This document shows positions 16,817-24,671 of a stretch of DNA of 64,000 bases, piece after piece; position 1 is the first letter of the stretch; each line of letters opens with the position of its first letter. The notes beneath the pieces are model-generated. The model was not told the DNA's origin and searched no databases. It worked only from the letters and a program-made list of their open reading frames with translations. The position numbers were made by a program, and so were the translations under genes. The DNA comes from Collinsella aerofaciens ATCC 25986 (GTDB lineage Bacteria > Actinomycetota > Coriobacteriia > Coriobacteriales > Coriobacteriaceae): assembly GCF_010509075.1 (NCBI RefSeq), contig NZ_CP048433.1:868001-932000 (forward strand). Direction: 5' to 3'.

Positions 16817-17656
16817 TTATTCCCCGGGGCGAATATTCGCGTAGAACTCCGCACCATCATCCAGGCGCAGGATGCCCACGCGGCCGAACTCCGACCCAGT
16901 GGCGGCGGCGCAGTCGATGTCGATGCGATCGGGTACGCCGGCGGTATCCTCGCCGCCCAGCCGCACAATCCGCCCGCGGCCCGACTCCTCATCGAGTCCC
17001 GCCAGGCCGCCGACCTCGCAATAACGTCCAAGCGACACCGTGGGCGTGTGGCCGCTCACCACGACCGGGCCATTGCCCTCGGCGGAAAGCAGCCCCGTCG
17101 ACGCATCCCAGTAGCCGTGACGAATCCACAGCAAGTCATCGGACGACTGCACCGCAAGCATCTGCTGCAGTAGCTCGCGATCGGCATCCACCGCCCCCGC
17201 ACCATCGGCACAATCAACCCCATGTTCAAGCAAAAACGCCCGCGCCGCCTCGGTCTGAATACCGGCGTGCACCAGCAGATACGAACGCTCGTCAGTCTCG
17301 GCCACCGCATAGAGCGGCAGCGTCGCCATCCAACGCACGAGCTCCTCGTACGCCTCAAATTCCATGTCGTTGAGCTGCTCGCGCGTCGTCCAGCCACCGT
17401 TGATATCCCAGGTCTCGGCATCGAGCGGATCCTGACCAATGATGGCATCGAGCATGATCTGCTCGTGATTACCCTTGAGCACGTGGGCGTTGGGCAGCGA
17501 GCGCACGAGCTTAATAACGCCGACCGGATCGGGCCCGCGATCGATCATGTCGCCCAGCACGTACAGCGTGTCGTCGGACGTCAACGAGATCTTAGACAGG
17601 GCCTCGTCAAGCGCACGCACGTGCCCGTGAGCATCAGATGTCACATAGATCGCCAT
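16817..17656 (-). CDS. Calcineurin-like metallophosphoesterase (ApaH/PrpE-like)
   Basis: The 279-residue protein has the metal-binding motifs in order: DAHGH (8-12), GDMIDRGPDP (35-44), GNHE (62-65), and a later SGHTP. This pattern fits ser/thr protein phosphatases and diadenosine tetraphosphatases; sequence alone does not separate these. It is a single-gene unit, divergent from the antiporter downstream on the other strand. Confidence 0.88.
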   Translation of the reverse strand: MAIYVTSDAHGHVRALDEALSKISLTSDDTLYVLGDMIDRGPDPVGVIKLVRSLPNAHVLKGNHEQIMLDAIIGQDPLDAETWDINGGWTTREQLNDMEFEAYEELVRWMATLPLYAVAETDERSYLLVHAGIQTEAARAFLLEHGVDCADGAGAVDADRELLQQMLAVQSSDDLLWIRHGYWDASTGLLSAEGNGPVVVSGHTPTVSLGRYCEVGGLAGLDEESGRGRIVRLGGEDTAGVPDRIDIDCAAATGSEFGRVGILRLDDGAEFYANIRPGE

Positions 17657-17909
17657 GGTACGCCTCTCCTTGCATTGCGGCCGAAGCCCGGCGCCGCAAC
17701 TAAAACTTCAAGTTGAACTTAAACGTTACCCATTGTACTCCGTTGCAATAAAGCTGGAAAGGGTTTCCGAGCAGAGGCAAAGACGGCAGCCGTCTATGAC
17801 GATATCGCGCACGCCCGCAATCCAACCCCATAAACCCACCATCTTTGGGTACAAATAACCGCAGACAACTGACCGTGCCACGCCAACCACCCAGGAGCGG
17901 ACACCATCC

Positions 17910-19511
17910 ATGAACCAGATCCTTCTCTTTATCGGCCTCGTCATTATTCTGTGCCTGACCATCAAACCCGTCGGCAAAAAACTCCCCTTCCCCACCCTGC
18001 TCATCTTTATCGCGCTGGGCATGCTGTTGGGCGTCAACGGCCCGACGCATATCGACTTTAGCGACTACGCACTCACCGAAACCGTCTGCAGCACGGCGCT
18101 GCTGTTCATCATGTTCTACGGCGGCTTTAACACCAATATCGACCGCGCCAAGCCCGTCGCTGCGCCGGCGGTGCTGCTGAGCACGCTCGGCGTCGTCATC
18201 ACTGCCGGCATCACCGGCGTGTTCGCCCACTTCGCGCTGGGGATCGACTGGATCGGCAGCCTGCTGCTGGGATCGGTCGTGGCATCCACCGACGCGGCGA
18301 GCGTCTTTAGCGTACTGCGTGAGCACAGCCTGTCGCTGAGAGGTGGCACCGACTCGCTGCTCGAGGTCGAATCGGGCTCCAACGACCCCGTCGCCTACAT
18401 GCTCACCGCTGTGCTCGCTACACTCGCGGCCGGCGGCGACATCAACATTCCCGCACTGCTGGCCAAGCAGATTATCCTGGGCGTGGGCCTGGGCCTTGCC
18501 ATCGGCTGGGCGGCGGGCCGCCTGATTGAACGCGCGCACGCAACGGCCAAGGACGCGCAGACCATCTTTTTGTTCGCCGTGGCCATCGTCGCCTACGCGC
18601 TGCCGAGCTACCTGGGCGGCAACGGCTTTTTGGCTGTATACCTGGCCGGCATTGTGCTGGGTGCCAGCGACATCACCGGCAAAGTCGAGATGGCGCACTT
18701 CTTTGACACCCTCACCGAGATGGCAGAGATGACCATCTTCTTTTTGCTGGGCCTGCTCGTTACACCCGCACGCCTGCCGCAAATGCTGCTACCGGGCCTG
18801 GCACTCATGGCGTTTATGCTCTTTGCGAGCCGCCCCATCGCCGTAGGCATGCTGCTGGCGCCGTTTAGGACGAACCCTCGCCAGGTTGCACTCGTAAGCT
18901 GGGCGGGTCTGCGCGGAGCAGCTTCGGTCGTCTTTAGTCTCTTTGCCGTGGTGGCCGGCGTTCCCGGCGGACACGACCTATTTGACCTGGTGTTTGTGAT
19001 TGCCGTGTCGAGCATTGTGGTGCAGGGCTCGCTGCTGCCGGCGGTGGCGAAGAAGCTCGATATGATCGATGCGACCGGCGACGTGCGCCGCACCTTTAAC
19101 GACTACCGCGACGAGGACGGCATGTCGTTTGTAAAGCTCAAGGTGGGCGCTGGACATCCGTTTGCCGAACGCTCACTCGCGGACATCGGCAGCGCCACGG
19201 ACATGCTCGTGGTCCTGGTGCTTCGCGACGGCGCGCACCCAGTGCTGCCCAACGGCGATACCGTGATCCAGGAAGGCGATCTGCTGGTGATGGCCGCCCC
19301 AACGTTCGAAGAGCGTGCCGAGGTTACGCTGCGCGAGGTCACCGTGACGCCCCACGGTCGCCTGGCCGGCCAGCGCCTGCGCGATGTGCCGCAAGGCAAG
19401 CATCCGTTTATTGTGGTGATGCTCAAGCGCGAAGGCCAGACGATCATCCCCGATGGCAACACCCTAATATACGCCGGCGACGAAGCCGTCATTGCCACGC
19501 TGGCATCGTAG
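17910..19511 (+). CDS. CPA1-family cation/proton antiporter with C-terminal RCK/TrkA-C region (NhaP2-like)
   Basis: The 533 residues split into about 12 transmembrane segments (1-385) and a soluble regulatory region (390-533) with a TrkA-C fold (GHPFAERSLADI...GDLLVMAAP). The membrane part has the ion-site pattern STDAASVFSVL and ESGSNDPVAYMLT, the conserved NDP of CPA1 exchangers. It resembles the K+/H+ antiporter NhaP2 (CvrA). It probably expels K+ or Na+ in pH or volume control. The ATG follows AGGAG with 14 nt spacing. Confidence 0.88.
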   Translation: MNQILLFIGLVIILCLTIKPVGKKLPFPTLLIFIALGMLLGVNGPTHIDFSDYALTETVCSTALLFIMFYGGFNTNIDRAKPVAAPAVLLSTLGVVITAGITGVFAHFALGIDWIGSLLLGSVVASTDAASVFSVLREHSLSLRGGTDSLLEVESGSNDPVAYMLTAVLATLAAGGDINIPALLAKQIILGVGLGLAIGWAAGRLIERAHATAKDAQTIFLFAVAIVAYALPSYLGGNGFLAVYLAGIVLGASDITGKVEMAHFFDTLTEMAEMTIFFLLGLLVTPARLPQMLLPGLALMAFMLFASRPIAVGMLLAPFRTNPRQVALVSWAGLRGAASVVFSLFAVVAGVPGGHDLFDLVFVIAVSSIVVQGSLLPAVAKKLDMIDATGDVRRTFNDYRDEDGMSFVKLKVGAGHPFAERSLADIGSATDMLVVLVLRDGAHPVLPNGDTVIQEGDLLVMAAPTFEERAEVTLREVTVTPHGRLAGQRLRDVPQGKHPFIVVMLKREGQTIIPDGNTLIYAGDEAVIATLAS

Positions 19512-19608
19512 CCATCCCCACCCATAAGTTGCGGTGAAATAGGGATTGAATAGGCCTCTGAACAGCCATTTCAGTCCCTATTTCACCGCAACTTATTGAG
19601 GGGATGGA
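19512..19608. repeat. Large hairpin after the antiporter gene
   Basis: Perfect 22-bp arms (19524-19545 and 19575-19596) are extended by outer CCATCCCC/GGGGATGG pairs. The loop is 29 nt. It probably contributes to termination and again carries CCCC/GGGG edges. Confidence 0.75.
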
Positions 19609-19637
19609 TTGAAAAACATTTGAATTGACACCGAAAT

Positions 19638-19671
19638 GAAAAAAGCCGGGGGATGTCCCTCGGCATTTTTT
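19638..19671 (+). terminator. Rho-independent terminator
   Basis: GCCGGGGGA pairs with CCCTCGGC (one mismatch/wobble), then ATTTTTTAT. It is the second stop signal after the antiporter gene. The A-rich left side also suits the minus strand, ending any transcript that leaves the BREX side. Confidence 0.75.
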
Positions 19672-19815
19672 ATGTGAGCCAAGACTAAACAGTTCTCTGG
19701 AAACCGCCGGCGCCATTGCGTCAGCAATTTGCGAGCCGCTCTACCCCACATCTCGGCGGCTAAGGACTTTTCGCAGGTAGTTTGACGAACATATGTTTGC
19801 TTATTATAATATTAC

Positions 19816-19845
19816 TTGAAAGCACCCCTTATCTCATGGTATAAA
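19816..19845 (+). promoter_or_regulatory. Promoter of DUF3800 leader
   Basis: TTGAAA (19816-19821), an 18-nt spacer and TATAAA (19840-19845) sit in an AT-rich patch. Transcription would start at about 19852, exactly where the structured leader begins. Confidence 0.65.
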
Positions 19846-19851
19846 GAATAC

Positions 19852-19927
19852 GGTTCCCTCCAAAAGAGGGGCCTCCAAGAGCCGGGGTCTTACCCCCGGC
19901 ATTTTTTTGCAAAAATGGAGGCCCATC
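19852..19927 (+). ncRNA. Structured 5' leader of DUF3800 gene (DUF3800-type RNA motif candidate)
   Basis: Three elements are visible. CCCTC/GAGGG (19856-19870) forms hairpin 1. GCCGGGG/CCCCGGC (19881-19900) followed by seven T forms a terminator-like hairpin 2. GGGCCTCCA (19869-19877) is perfectly complementary to TGGAGGCCC (19916-19924), which contains the gene's Shine-Dalgarno. Helix 3 encloses hairpin 2 and competes with hairpin 1 for two bases. This suggests control by termination and/or hidden ribosome binding. Conserved RNA motifs beside DUF3800 genes have been reported from comparative genomics, as I recall; whether this is one of them is untested. Confidence 0.6.
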
Positions 19928-20605
19928 ATGAGCGAACTCTCCGTCTTTGTTGACGAATCTGGCGACCTCGGAGGCGTCTCCAACTACTACCTCGTCACCC
20001 TCGTTTTTCACGATCAAAACGATGCAATCGTTGAACGCATTGACCGCTACGAGCGCGCCCTGTCGCAGTCCTCGCTTCCCAATACGCCTTTTCATGCAGG
20101 ACCCCTACTGAATGGAAACGGCGACTACAAAGATCTTCCCAAGGAGCAGCGAAGGCACATGTTGAGCGCATTTCGCGCGTTCATTCAGCATCTCCCCATA
20201 CGCTATCTCTGTCTGCAATACCGAATGAGCGAATTCGCCGGCAATCAAAACGGTCTCGCGGAGAGAATGAGGCGAGACCTCACAGTTGAGCTTTTCGACC
20301 ATCTGAAAGTCTTCCAGCGATACGACACCGTTAAGATTTACTACGACAACGGCCAACCGATTGTAACGGAGGTCATTCATTCTGCGCTTGAGTACGTTCT
20401 AGCAAGGGATGTCATCGTATACCGAGAAGCCACACCACGAGCCTACCGGCTATTCCAAGTTGCTGACTACATCTGTACGATCGAGCTAACGGCTATCAAG
20501 TTTGACAGCAAGGAAGATACAAAGACTGATCGGCTATTTTTTGGAACCCGAAGGACGTTCAAAAAGGGATTTCTCTTATATCTCAGGAAGAAAAGGATGA
20601 ACTGA
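19928..20605 (+). CDS. DUF3800 domain protein
   Basis: The 225-residue protein opens with SVFVDESGDLG (acidic D9, E10, D13), the family hallmark, and has a later D-rich YYDNGQPI segment. DUF3800 is thought to have an RNase H-like fold, but its function is unknown. It is common in defence islands and on mobile elements. The ATG at 19928 has GGAGG 6 nt upstream. The gene converges on the BREX operon (7-nt gap between stops) and has lower G+C than housekeeping neighbours, consistent with acquisition. Confidence 0.85.
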   Translation: MSELSVFVDESGDLGGVSNYYLVTLVFHDQNDAIVERIDRYERALSQSSLPNTPFHAGPLLNGNGDYKDLPKEQRRHMLSAFRAFIQHLPIRYLCLQYRMSEFAGNQNGLAERMRRDLTVELFDHLKVFQRYDTVKIYYDNGQPIVTEVIHSALEYVLARDVIVYREATPRAYRLFQVADYICTIELTAIKFDSKEDTKTDRLFFGTRRTFKKGFLLYLRKKRMN

Positions 20606-20612
20606 CCCGGGG

Positions 20613-20825
20613 TCACCAGTCGTCAGACGCTCCGCAGTCGTCGTCGACGGCAAGGTCTCGGAGGTCGAGGCCTTCGCGTTCGGCTTGGGCTAGGAGCTCT
20701 TGGGGCGACTCGTCCTCGATATCCACTACGTCGAGCATGGCGGCCGGAAAGCCCACGCCGGCTGCACTCCCCGCGCGGCCGAGCAGGCTCTCGCGCAGCT
20801 GGTCTACATCAACTTCGATTTTCAT
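20613..20825 (-). CDS. Small conserved-looking acidic protein, last gene of the BREX transcript
   Basis: The 70 residues begin MKIEVDVDQLRESLL, and about 20 of the 70 are Asp or Glu, concentrated in the second half (VDIEDESPQELL, DLAVDDDCGASDDW). A GGGAGG Shine-Dalgarno lies 8 nt before the ATG at 20825. I do not recognise a named family. Its position 27 nt after the 454-residue gene suggests the two work as a pair, for example a small acidic partner that binds or inhibits the larger protein. That is inference from layout only. Confidence 0.65.
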   Translation of the reverse strand: MKIEVDVDQLRESLLGRAGSAAGVGFPAAMLDVVDIEDESPQELLAQAEREGLDLRDLAVDDDCGASDDW

Positions 20826-20852
20826 GGTGAAACCTCCCGCCAAACCAGGCCC

Positions 20853-22217
20853 TTACTCGTCAGCGCCAAGCACTTCCACGGCAGCAACAAAAGCCGCCAC
20901 TTGCTTGTCGTCCATCTGCGTGGCCAGGCGCCCCACGGGCTCATCGTAGGCATACTGAACCTTATCGATAAAGCAGTCCCAAGCGCGCTCGTCCACACGA
21001 ACGGCGGTCTCGCAATACTGGCTGAGCTTTTTGAGTCCATACCAAAACGCATTCACATGACGCGCGGGGTCCTCATCCAGCACACCATCGTAGCGACGCC
21101 CATTAAACTCACGCATGCGCGCCACGGTAACCTCGAGCGAGTCGCCGCCCTCGGCCGAAGCCTCATCCACAAGCTCGGGAATCGGAACCTCGCGCCGAAC
21201 ATCATGCCTGGTAGCGCCGTCGTACTCACCCACCAACACATCTTCGTCAAGCCGAGAATCGTAGTCAAAATAGCTCAAGCCACTACAGATCCCATGCGGC
21301 GAGCCCGTGCCAAACGCACAGAACAACCCACCGTCGATAACAACACGACGGTAGGTCTCAAACGACTTCTTAACCTGAGCGAGCAACTCGGAAAGCTCCC
21401 CGGCATCGCACGCCGTCTCGCACGCAACGCACACAGACTCGGGCAACGATACCGGCTCCACCGTGCTCCCCGCAACGCGGGCGGCACGCTCGGCCCGATA
21501 CGCCTGCGCCGCCAAGCGCGCTCGCTGCGCAGCGCCGCGCACGTTGGTAAGTTCACGCTCCAACGCCACATCACCAGCTACATCGCCAGCAAAATCGCCC
21601 GTAAACCCGTCAGCGCCCTGCGACCCCGTCGCACTCAGCTCAGATTCAAACGTCGCTGTGATCATGCCCGCAAGGTCCGTCGCATCGGCGGCACAACGCA
21701 GCTGCTCCAGCTGCGTACACAGCAGATCGGCATCCAGGGGCACGGCATCCACAACGCGCACGTCACTCAGGCGCGCCACGCCCTGCAGCACTAAAGCCCC
21801 CGCGGCATCGTACGCGGCACAAACCCTGTCCGCAGTATTGGCCCGCAGCTTTACCTCGATAAACGAAAGCGTCTGCTCCAGGCGCGTCAGCAATTCGGCC
21901 TTGTCCTCCATGCGCAAGAAGGCAGCATAGCGACGCTCCATCTTCAGCGGACCCACAACGCCCGCCTGTTTGCGAGCGCGCGCAAGGGCCGCACCCTCAA
22001 CACGGCGCACGTACGTATCAACAGCCCGCACGGCAGACTCGCGTGCAGCGCGCTCGGCGGTCTCGACGCCCCTAAGCACACCCAGTAGCTCGCGGGAGCG
22101 TGCCTTGGGCACCAACTCCCCGCGATCGTACTGCTCAAGCGCCGTCTGACGCTTGGTTACCGATTCAAAGCCAAACAGCTCGTCGAGCAGCTCACCAACA
22201 GAACGCTCGTCCGCCAT
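20853..22217 (-). CDS. Unrecognised 454-residue protein, BREX-linked
   Basis: I recognise no family. The N-terminal half (about 1-270) is rich in Ala, Arg, Glu and Leu and looks like long helices or coiled coil. The C-terminal half is mixed and has aromatic-rich segments (VVIDGGLFCAFGTGSPHG, SGLSYFDYDSRLDED, AFWYGLKKLSQYCETAV). The ATG at 22217 follows GGGAGG. It is 76 nt downstream of brxL in the same direction and is followed by the 70-residue gene, so it is likely co-expressed with BREX. It is not one of the core BREX genes that I know. Confidence 0.65.
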   Translation of the reverse strand: MADERSVGELLDELFGFESVTKRQTALEQYDRGELVPKARSRELLGVLRGVETAERAARESAVRAVDTYVRRVEGAALARARKQAGVVGPLKMERRYAAFLRMEDKAELLTRLEQTLSFIEVKLRANTADRVCAAYDAAGALVLQGVARLSDVRVVDAVPLDADLLCTQLEQLRCAADATDLAGMITATFESELSATGSQGADGFTGDFAGDVAGDVALERELTNVRGAAQRARLAAQAYRAERAARVAGSTVEPVSLPESVCVACETACDAGELSELLAQVKKSFETYRRVVIDGGLFCAFGTGSPHGICSGLSYFDYDSRLDEDVLVGEYDGATRHDVRREVPIPELVDEASAEGGDSLEVTVARMREFNGRRYDGVLDEDPARHVNAFWYGLKKLSQYCETAVRVDERAWDCFIDKVQYAYDEPVGRLATQMDDKQVAAFVAAVEVLGADE

Positions 22218-22293
22218 GGCAGGCCTCCCTACTCGAACACGCCAACATGCTCGCAGGGCGCCCGAACACCGAACGCCCCGCTCGCCCGCACCC

Positions 22294-24660
22294 CTACAGA
22301 TCCAGCGCCTTCTTCGCGGCGTCGACGGGATCGCCATCCATGTAGAACACCGGGCTCAGCCCCGAGATAATCTCGGACGAAACACTCTGCAGGCCCGCGA
22401 TGGCGCTCAGCGGCAAAATCACGCGCTTGGCGCCGGCGTTTTTGGCCACGCGCATAATGTCCTCGAGCCCGCGGATCTCGTCCATAGAGCCCGACATGCG
22501 CAAGATTCCCGGAATCGCCAGCGCGGGCATCACCGGGCGGTTGCACGCCGCGGAGCAAAGTCCCACAAACTCGGCGAGCGAAACCTCCTCGGACAGCCCC
22601 TTGCTCTGCAGGTCGTTGTAGAACAGCAGGTAATCCTTGGAGCCAATGTGCATGCCCGGCGCCACGCGGTTCGCCAGATTCACAAAGTTGTCGAACGCGG
22701 CCTCCAGCGTATCGCGCACCGGCTTGTTAAAGGCCACGCCCTCGTGCTTAAACTTGCACTCGCCGGCAACGGCCTTGTTCTCAAGCTTGTACACGGCAAC
22801 CTCGCCGCCCTGCGACCTGCCCACGCCAAACACGTGGCCGGACAGCAGCGGCCCGTCGGGAATCAGCGTGTCCTCGCTCTGCTCGGGCACGCGCACCACG
22901 TGCACGTCCTGCGGGTTGTCGGCATCCATATAGCCCAGGTTGACGTCGATAAACTCGACGCCCGCCATAATCTTGAGCTGCTCCTTTACGCGGCGACGGC
23001 CCTCGATGGCGTAATCCAACAGCCAGCGCACGTCGTCCTTGTCCATGGCCTCGTCGGGGAACAGCAGCTTGGCAAGGCCGCTAAAGGTCTTGCGCACGGC
23101 GATCTCGTCACGCTTGTTAAAGTCACTGTTAAAGCGGAAATACCGGTCGATATGGTGCGTAAAGTCTTTGCGGCGCATCTCCTTGCAAAACTCCGACAGG
23201 CAGTCGGTAATCAGGCCATAATGCCCGGTCAGCAGGCTCGAGCGCATCTTGGGAATCTCCCAGCCCGGCAGGTAGTAATGGATACGGTCGAAGAAGGCCG
23301 AATCGTTGTTAAACTCCGGCGGGAACGGATCAAACAGGTGCGTGGTCTTAAGGACATTTTGCACGGTGTCGTTGATGTTGCCCTCAAAGACCATGGAGGC
23401 GTCGGCGTTAATCTGGTCGCGGCCGCGTGCGTAACTGCCGCTCGCCATGTAGTCCTTCATGATCTGCACGGCGTTGGTGTCCTTAAACCGCATGCCGGCG
23501 ACCTCGTCGAACGTCACGCAATCCCAGTGGCCCACCAGGCCCACGCGATCGGCGCGCATGGAGTTCATACGGCCGAACAGGTTGGCCGTGGTGGTCTGAC
23601 CGCCCGAAAGCAAGATGGCGTAAGGCGAGACCTCTTTGTAGATATGGCTCTTGCCGGTGCCGCGGGGACCCAATTCGCACAGGTTGTAGTTGCGCTCGAT
23701 AAGCGGCACCATGCGCTCGATAAAGTGGAGGCGCTCTTTCTCGGAAAGCTCGCTGGGTTCGTAGCCAGCCGAGCGCAGCAGCATATTGAGCCACTCGTCG
23801 CGCGTAAAGTACTGGCGCTCGTCGATCATGGCATCCAGGTCCAGATTGGGCATCTGAATGGGCGTGAGCGACGCCACGCTAAACGGAGAGTCCTCGGGTC
23901 CGCGCTTTTTGCGCTTGGCCTTGGAGCGGCGCGGCGCATCGTCGCCAAAGACCTCCATGCCAAACTCGTCTTCCTCATCCACGGGATGACGATACTCGAT
24001 GCTCATAATGCACCAAATGCCGCCCTGCAGAATCTTGGAATAGTCGCGCACGTACTCGGCCGGCATCACAAACGGCTCGATGGTCAGGTTGGCAAACGAC
24101 GCCACGTAGATATCTTTGTACTCGTCGAGCTTGGCCGTCACCTTGTCGATGATGGTAAAACGACCCAGCTCGCGGATCTTGGACTTAATGCGCTCGGACT
24201 CGTCGGGGCGCACGTAGTTATCGGTAAGAATCCTGCGAATGCGGTCAAGGCCCTCCGCCACGGCTTCCTCGTCATCGGTTGAGCAGTACATGCCCAGCAG
24301 GTACTCCAGCACAAAGGTTGGCACGTTGGCGCCACGCTTCATAAGGGCCGTCAGGTCCTTACGCACGATCTTGCCAGCAAAGTGCTCAAGCAGCTTGCCG
24401 TCAAGGCCATCCATATCGTAGCCGTCGTCCTCGGGGGCCTCGGCCGCGGCCTGGTCATAGCCATCGGTCGAGGATTCGTCCTTGGTGGTCGCCGCAGCCT
24501 CAACGGGCGCGGCAGCAACCGGCTCCGGGGCAGGCGCAACAGCCTCAGTCGCCGGGGCCTCCGCAGCAGGCGCGGCCTCCGCAGGCACCACACCCTCCAC
24601 CGGCACATCCACATCAATCGAGGGAACTTCCCACAGATTGTCGTCATTGCTATCAAACAT
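22294..24660 (-). CDS. brxL: BREX protein BrxL (AAA+ ATPase with Lon-like C-terminal domain)
   Basis: BrxL is a core type 1 BREX protein, a ring-forming AAA+ DNA-binding ATPase required for phage exclusion in several systems. Walker A is GPRGTGKS at 331-338 (ELGPRGTGKSHIYKEVSPYA), followed by a Walker B-like HWDCVTFDEVAG and an N-terminal alpha region (LLEHFAGKIVRKDLT). At 788 residues it is longer than the roughly 680 I recall as usual. The excess is an Ala/Pro/Glu-rich acidic linker at residues 11-85. AGGAG precedes the ATG at 24660 by 9 nt. pglZ ends 11 nt upstream. Confidence 0.92.
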   Translation of the reverse strand: MFDSNDDNLWEVPSIDVDVPVEGVVPAEAAPAAEAPATEAVAPAPEPVAAAPVEAAATTKDESSTDGYDQAAAEAPEDDGYDMDGLDGKLLEHFAGKIVRKDLTALMKRGANVPTFVLEYLLGMYCSTDDEEAVAEGLDRIRRILTDNYVRPDESERIKSKIRELGRFTIIDKVTAKLDEYKDIYVASFANLTIEPFVMPAEYVRDYSKILQGGIWCIMSIEYRHPVDEEDEFGMEVFGDDAPRRSKAKRKKRGPEDSPFSVASLTPIQMPNLDLDAMIDERQYFTRDEWLNMLLRSAGYEPSELSEKERLHFIERMVPLIERNYNLCELGPRGTGKSHIYKEVSPYAILLSGGQTTTANLFGRMNSMRADRVGLVGHWDCVTFDEVAGMRFKDTNAVQIMKDYMASGSYARGRDQINADASMVFEGNINDTVQNVLKTTHLFDPFPPEFNNDSAFFDRIHYYLPGWEIPKMRSSLLTGHYGLITDCLSEFCKEMRRKDFTHHIDRYFRFNSDFNKRDEIAVRKTFSGLAKLLFPDEAMDKDDVRWLLDYAIEGRRRVKEQLKIMAGVEFIDVNLGYMDADNPQDVHVVRVPEQSEDTLIPDGPLLSGHVFGVGRSQGGEVAVYKLENKAVAGECKFKHEGVAFNKPVRDTLEAAFDNFVNLANRVAPGMHIGSKDYLLFYNDLQSKGLSEEVSLAEFVGLCSAACNRPVMPALAIPGILRMSGSMDEIRGLEDIMRVAKNAGAKRVILPLSAIAGLQSVSSEIISGLSPVFYMDGDPVDAAKKALDL

Positions 24661-24671
24661 AGGGCACACTC

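Noticed and set aside
22153-24282. Long plus-strand open frame opposite brxL
   Set aside because: It is the codon-complement of a well-supported AAA+ protein gene; its composition is the usual His/Ala/Arg-rich shadow pattern.
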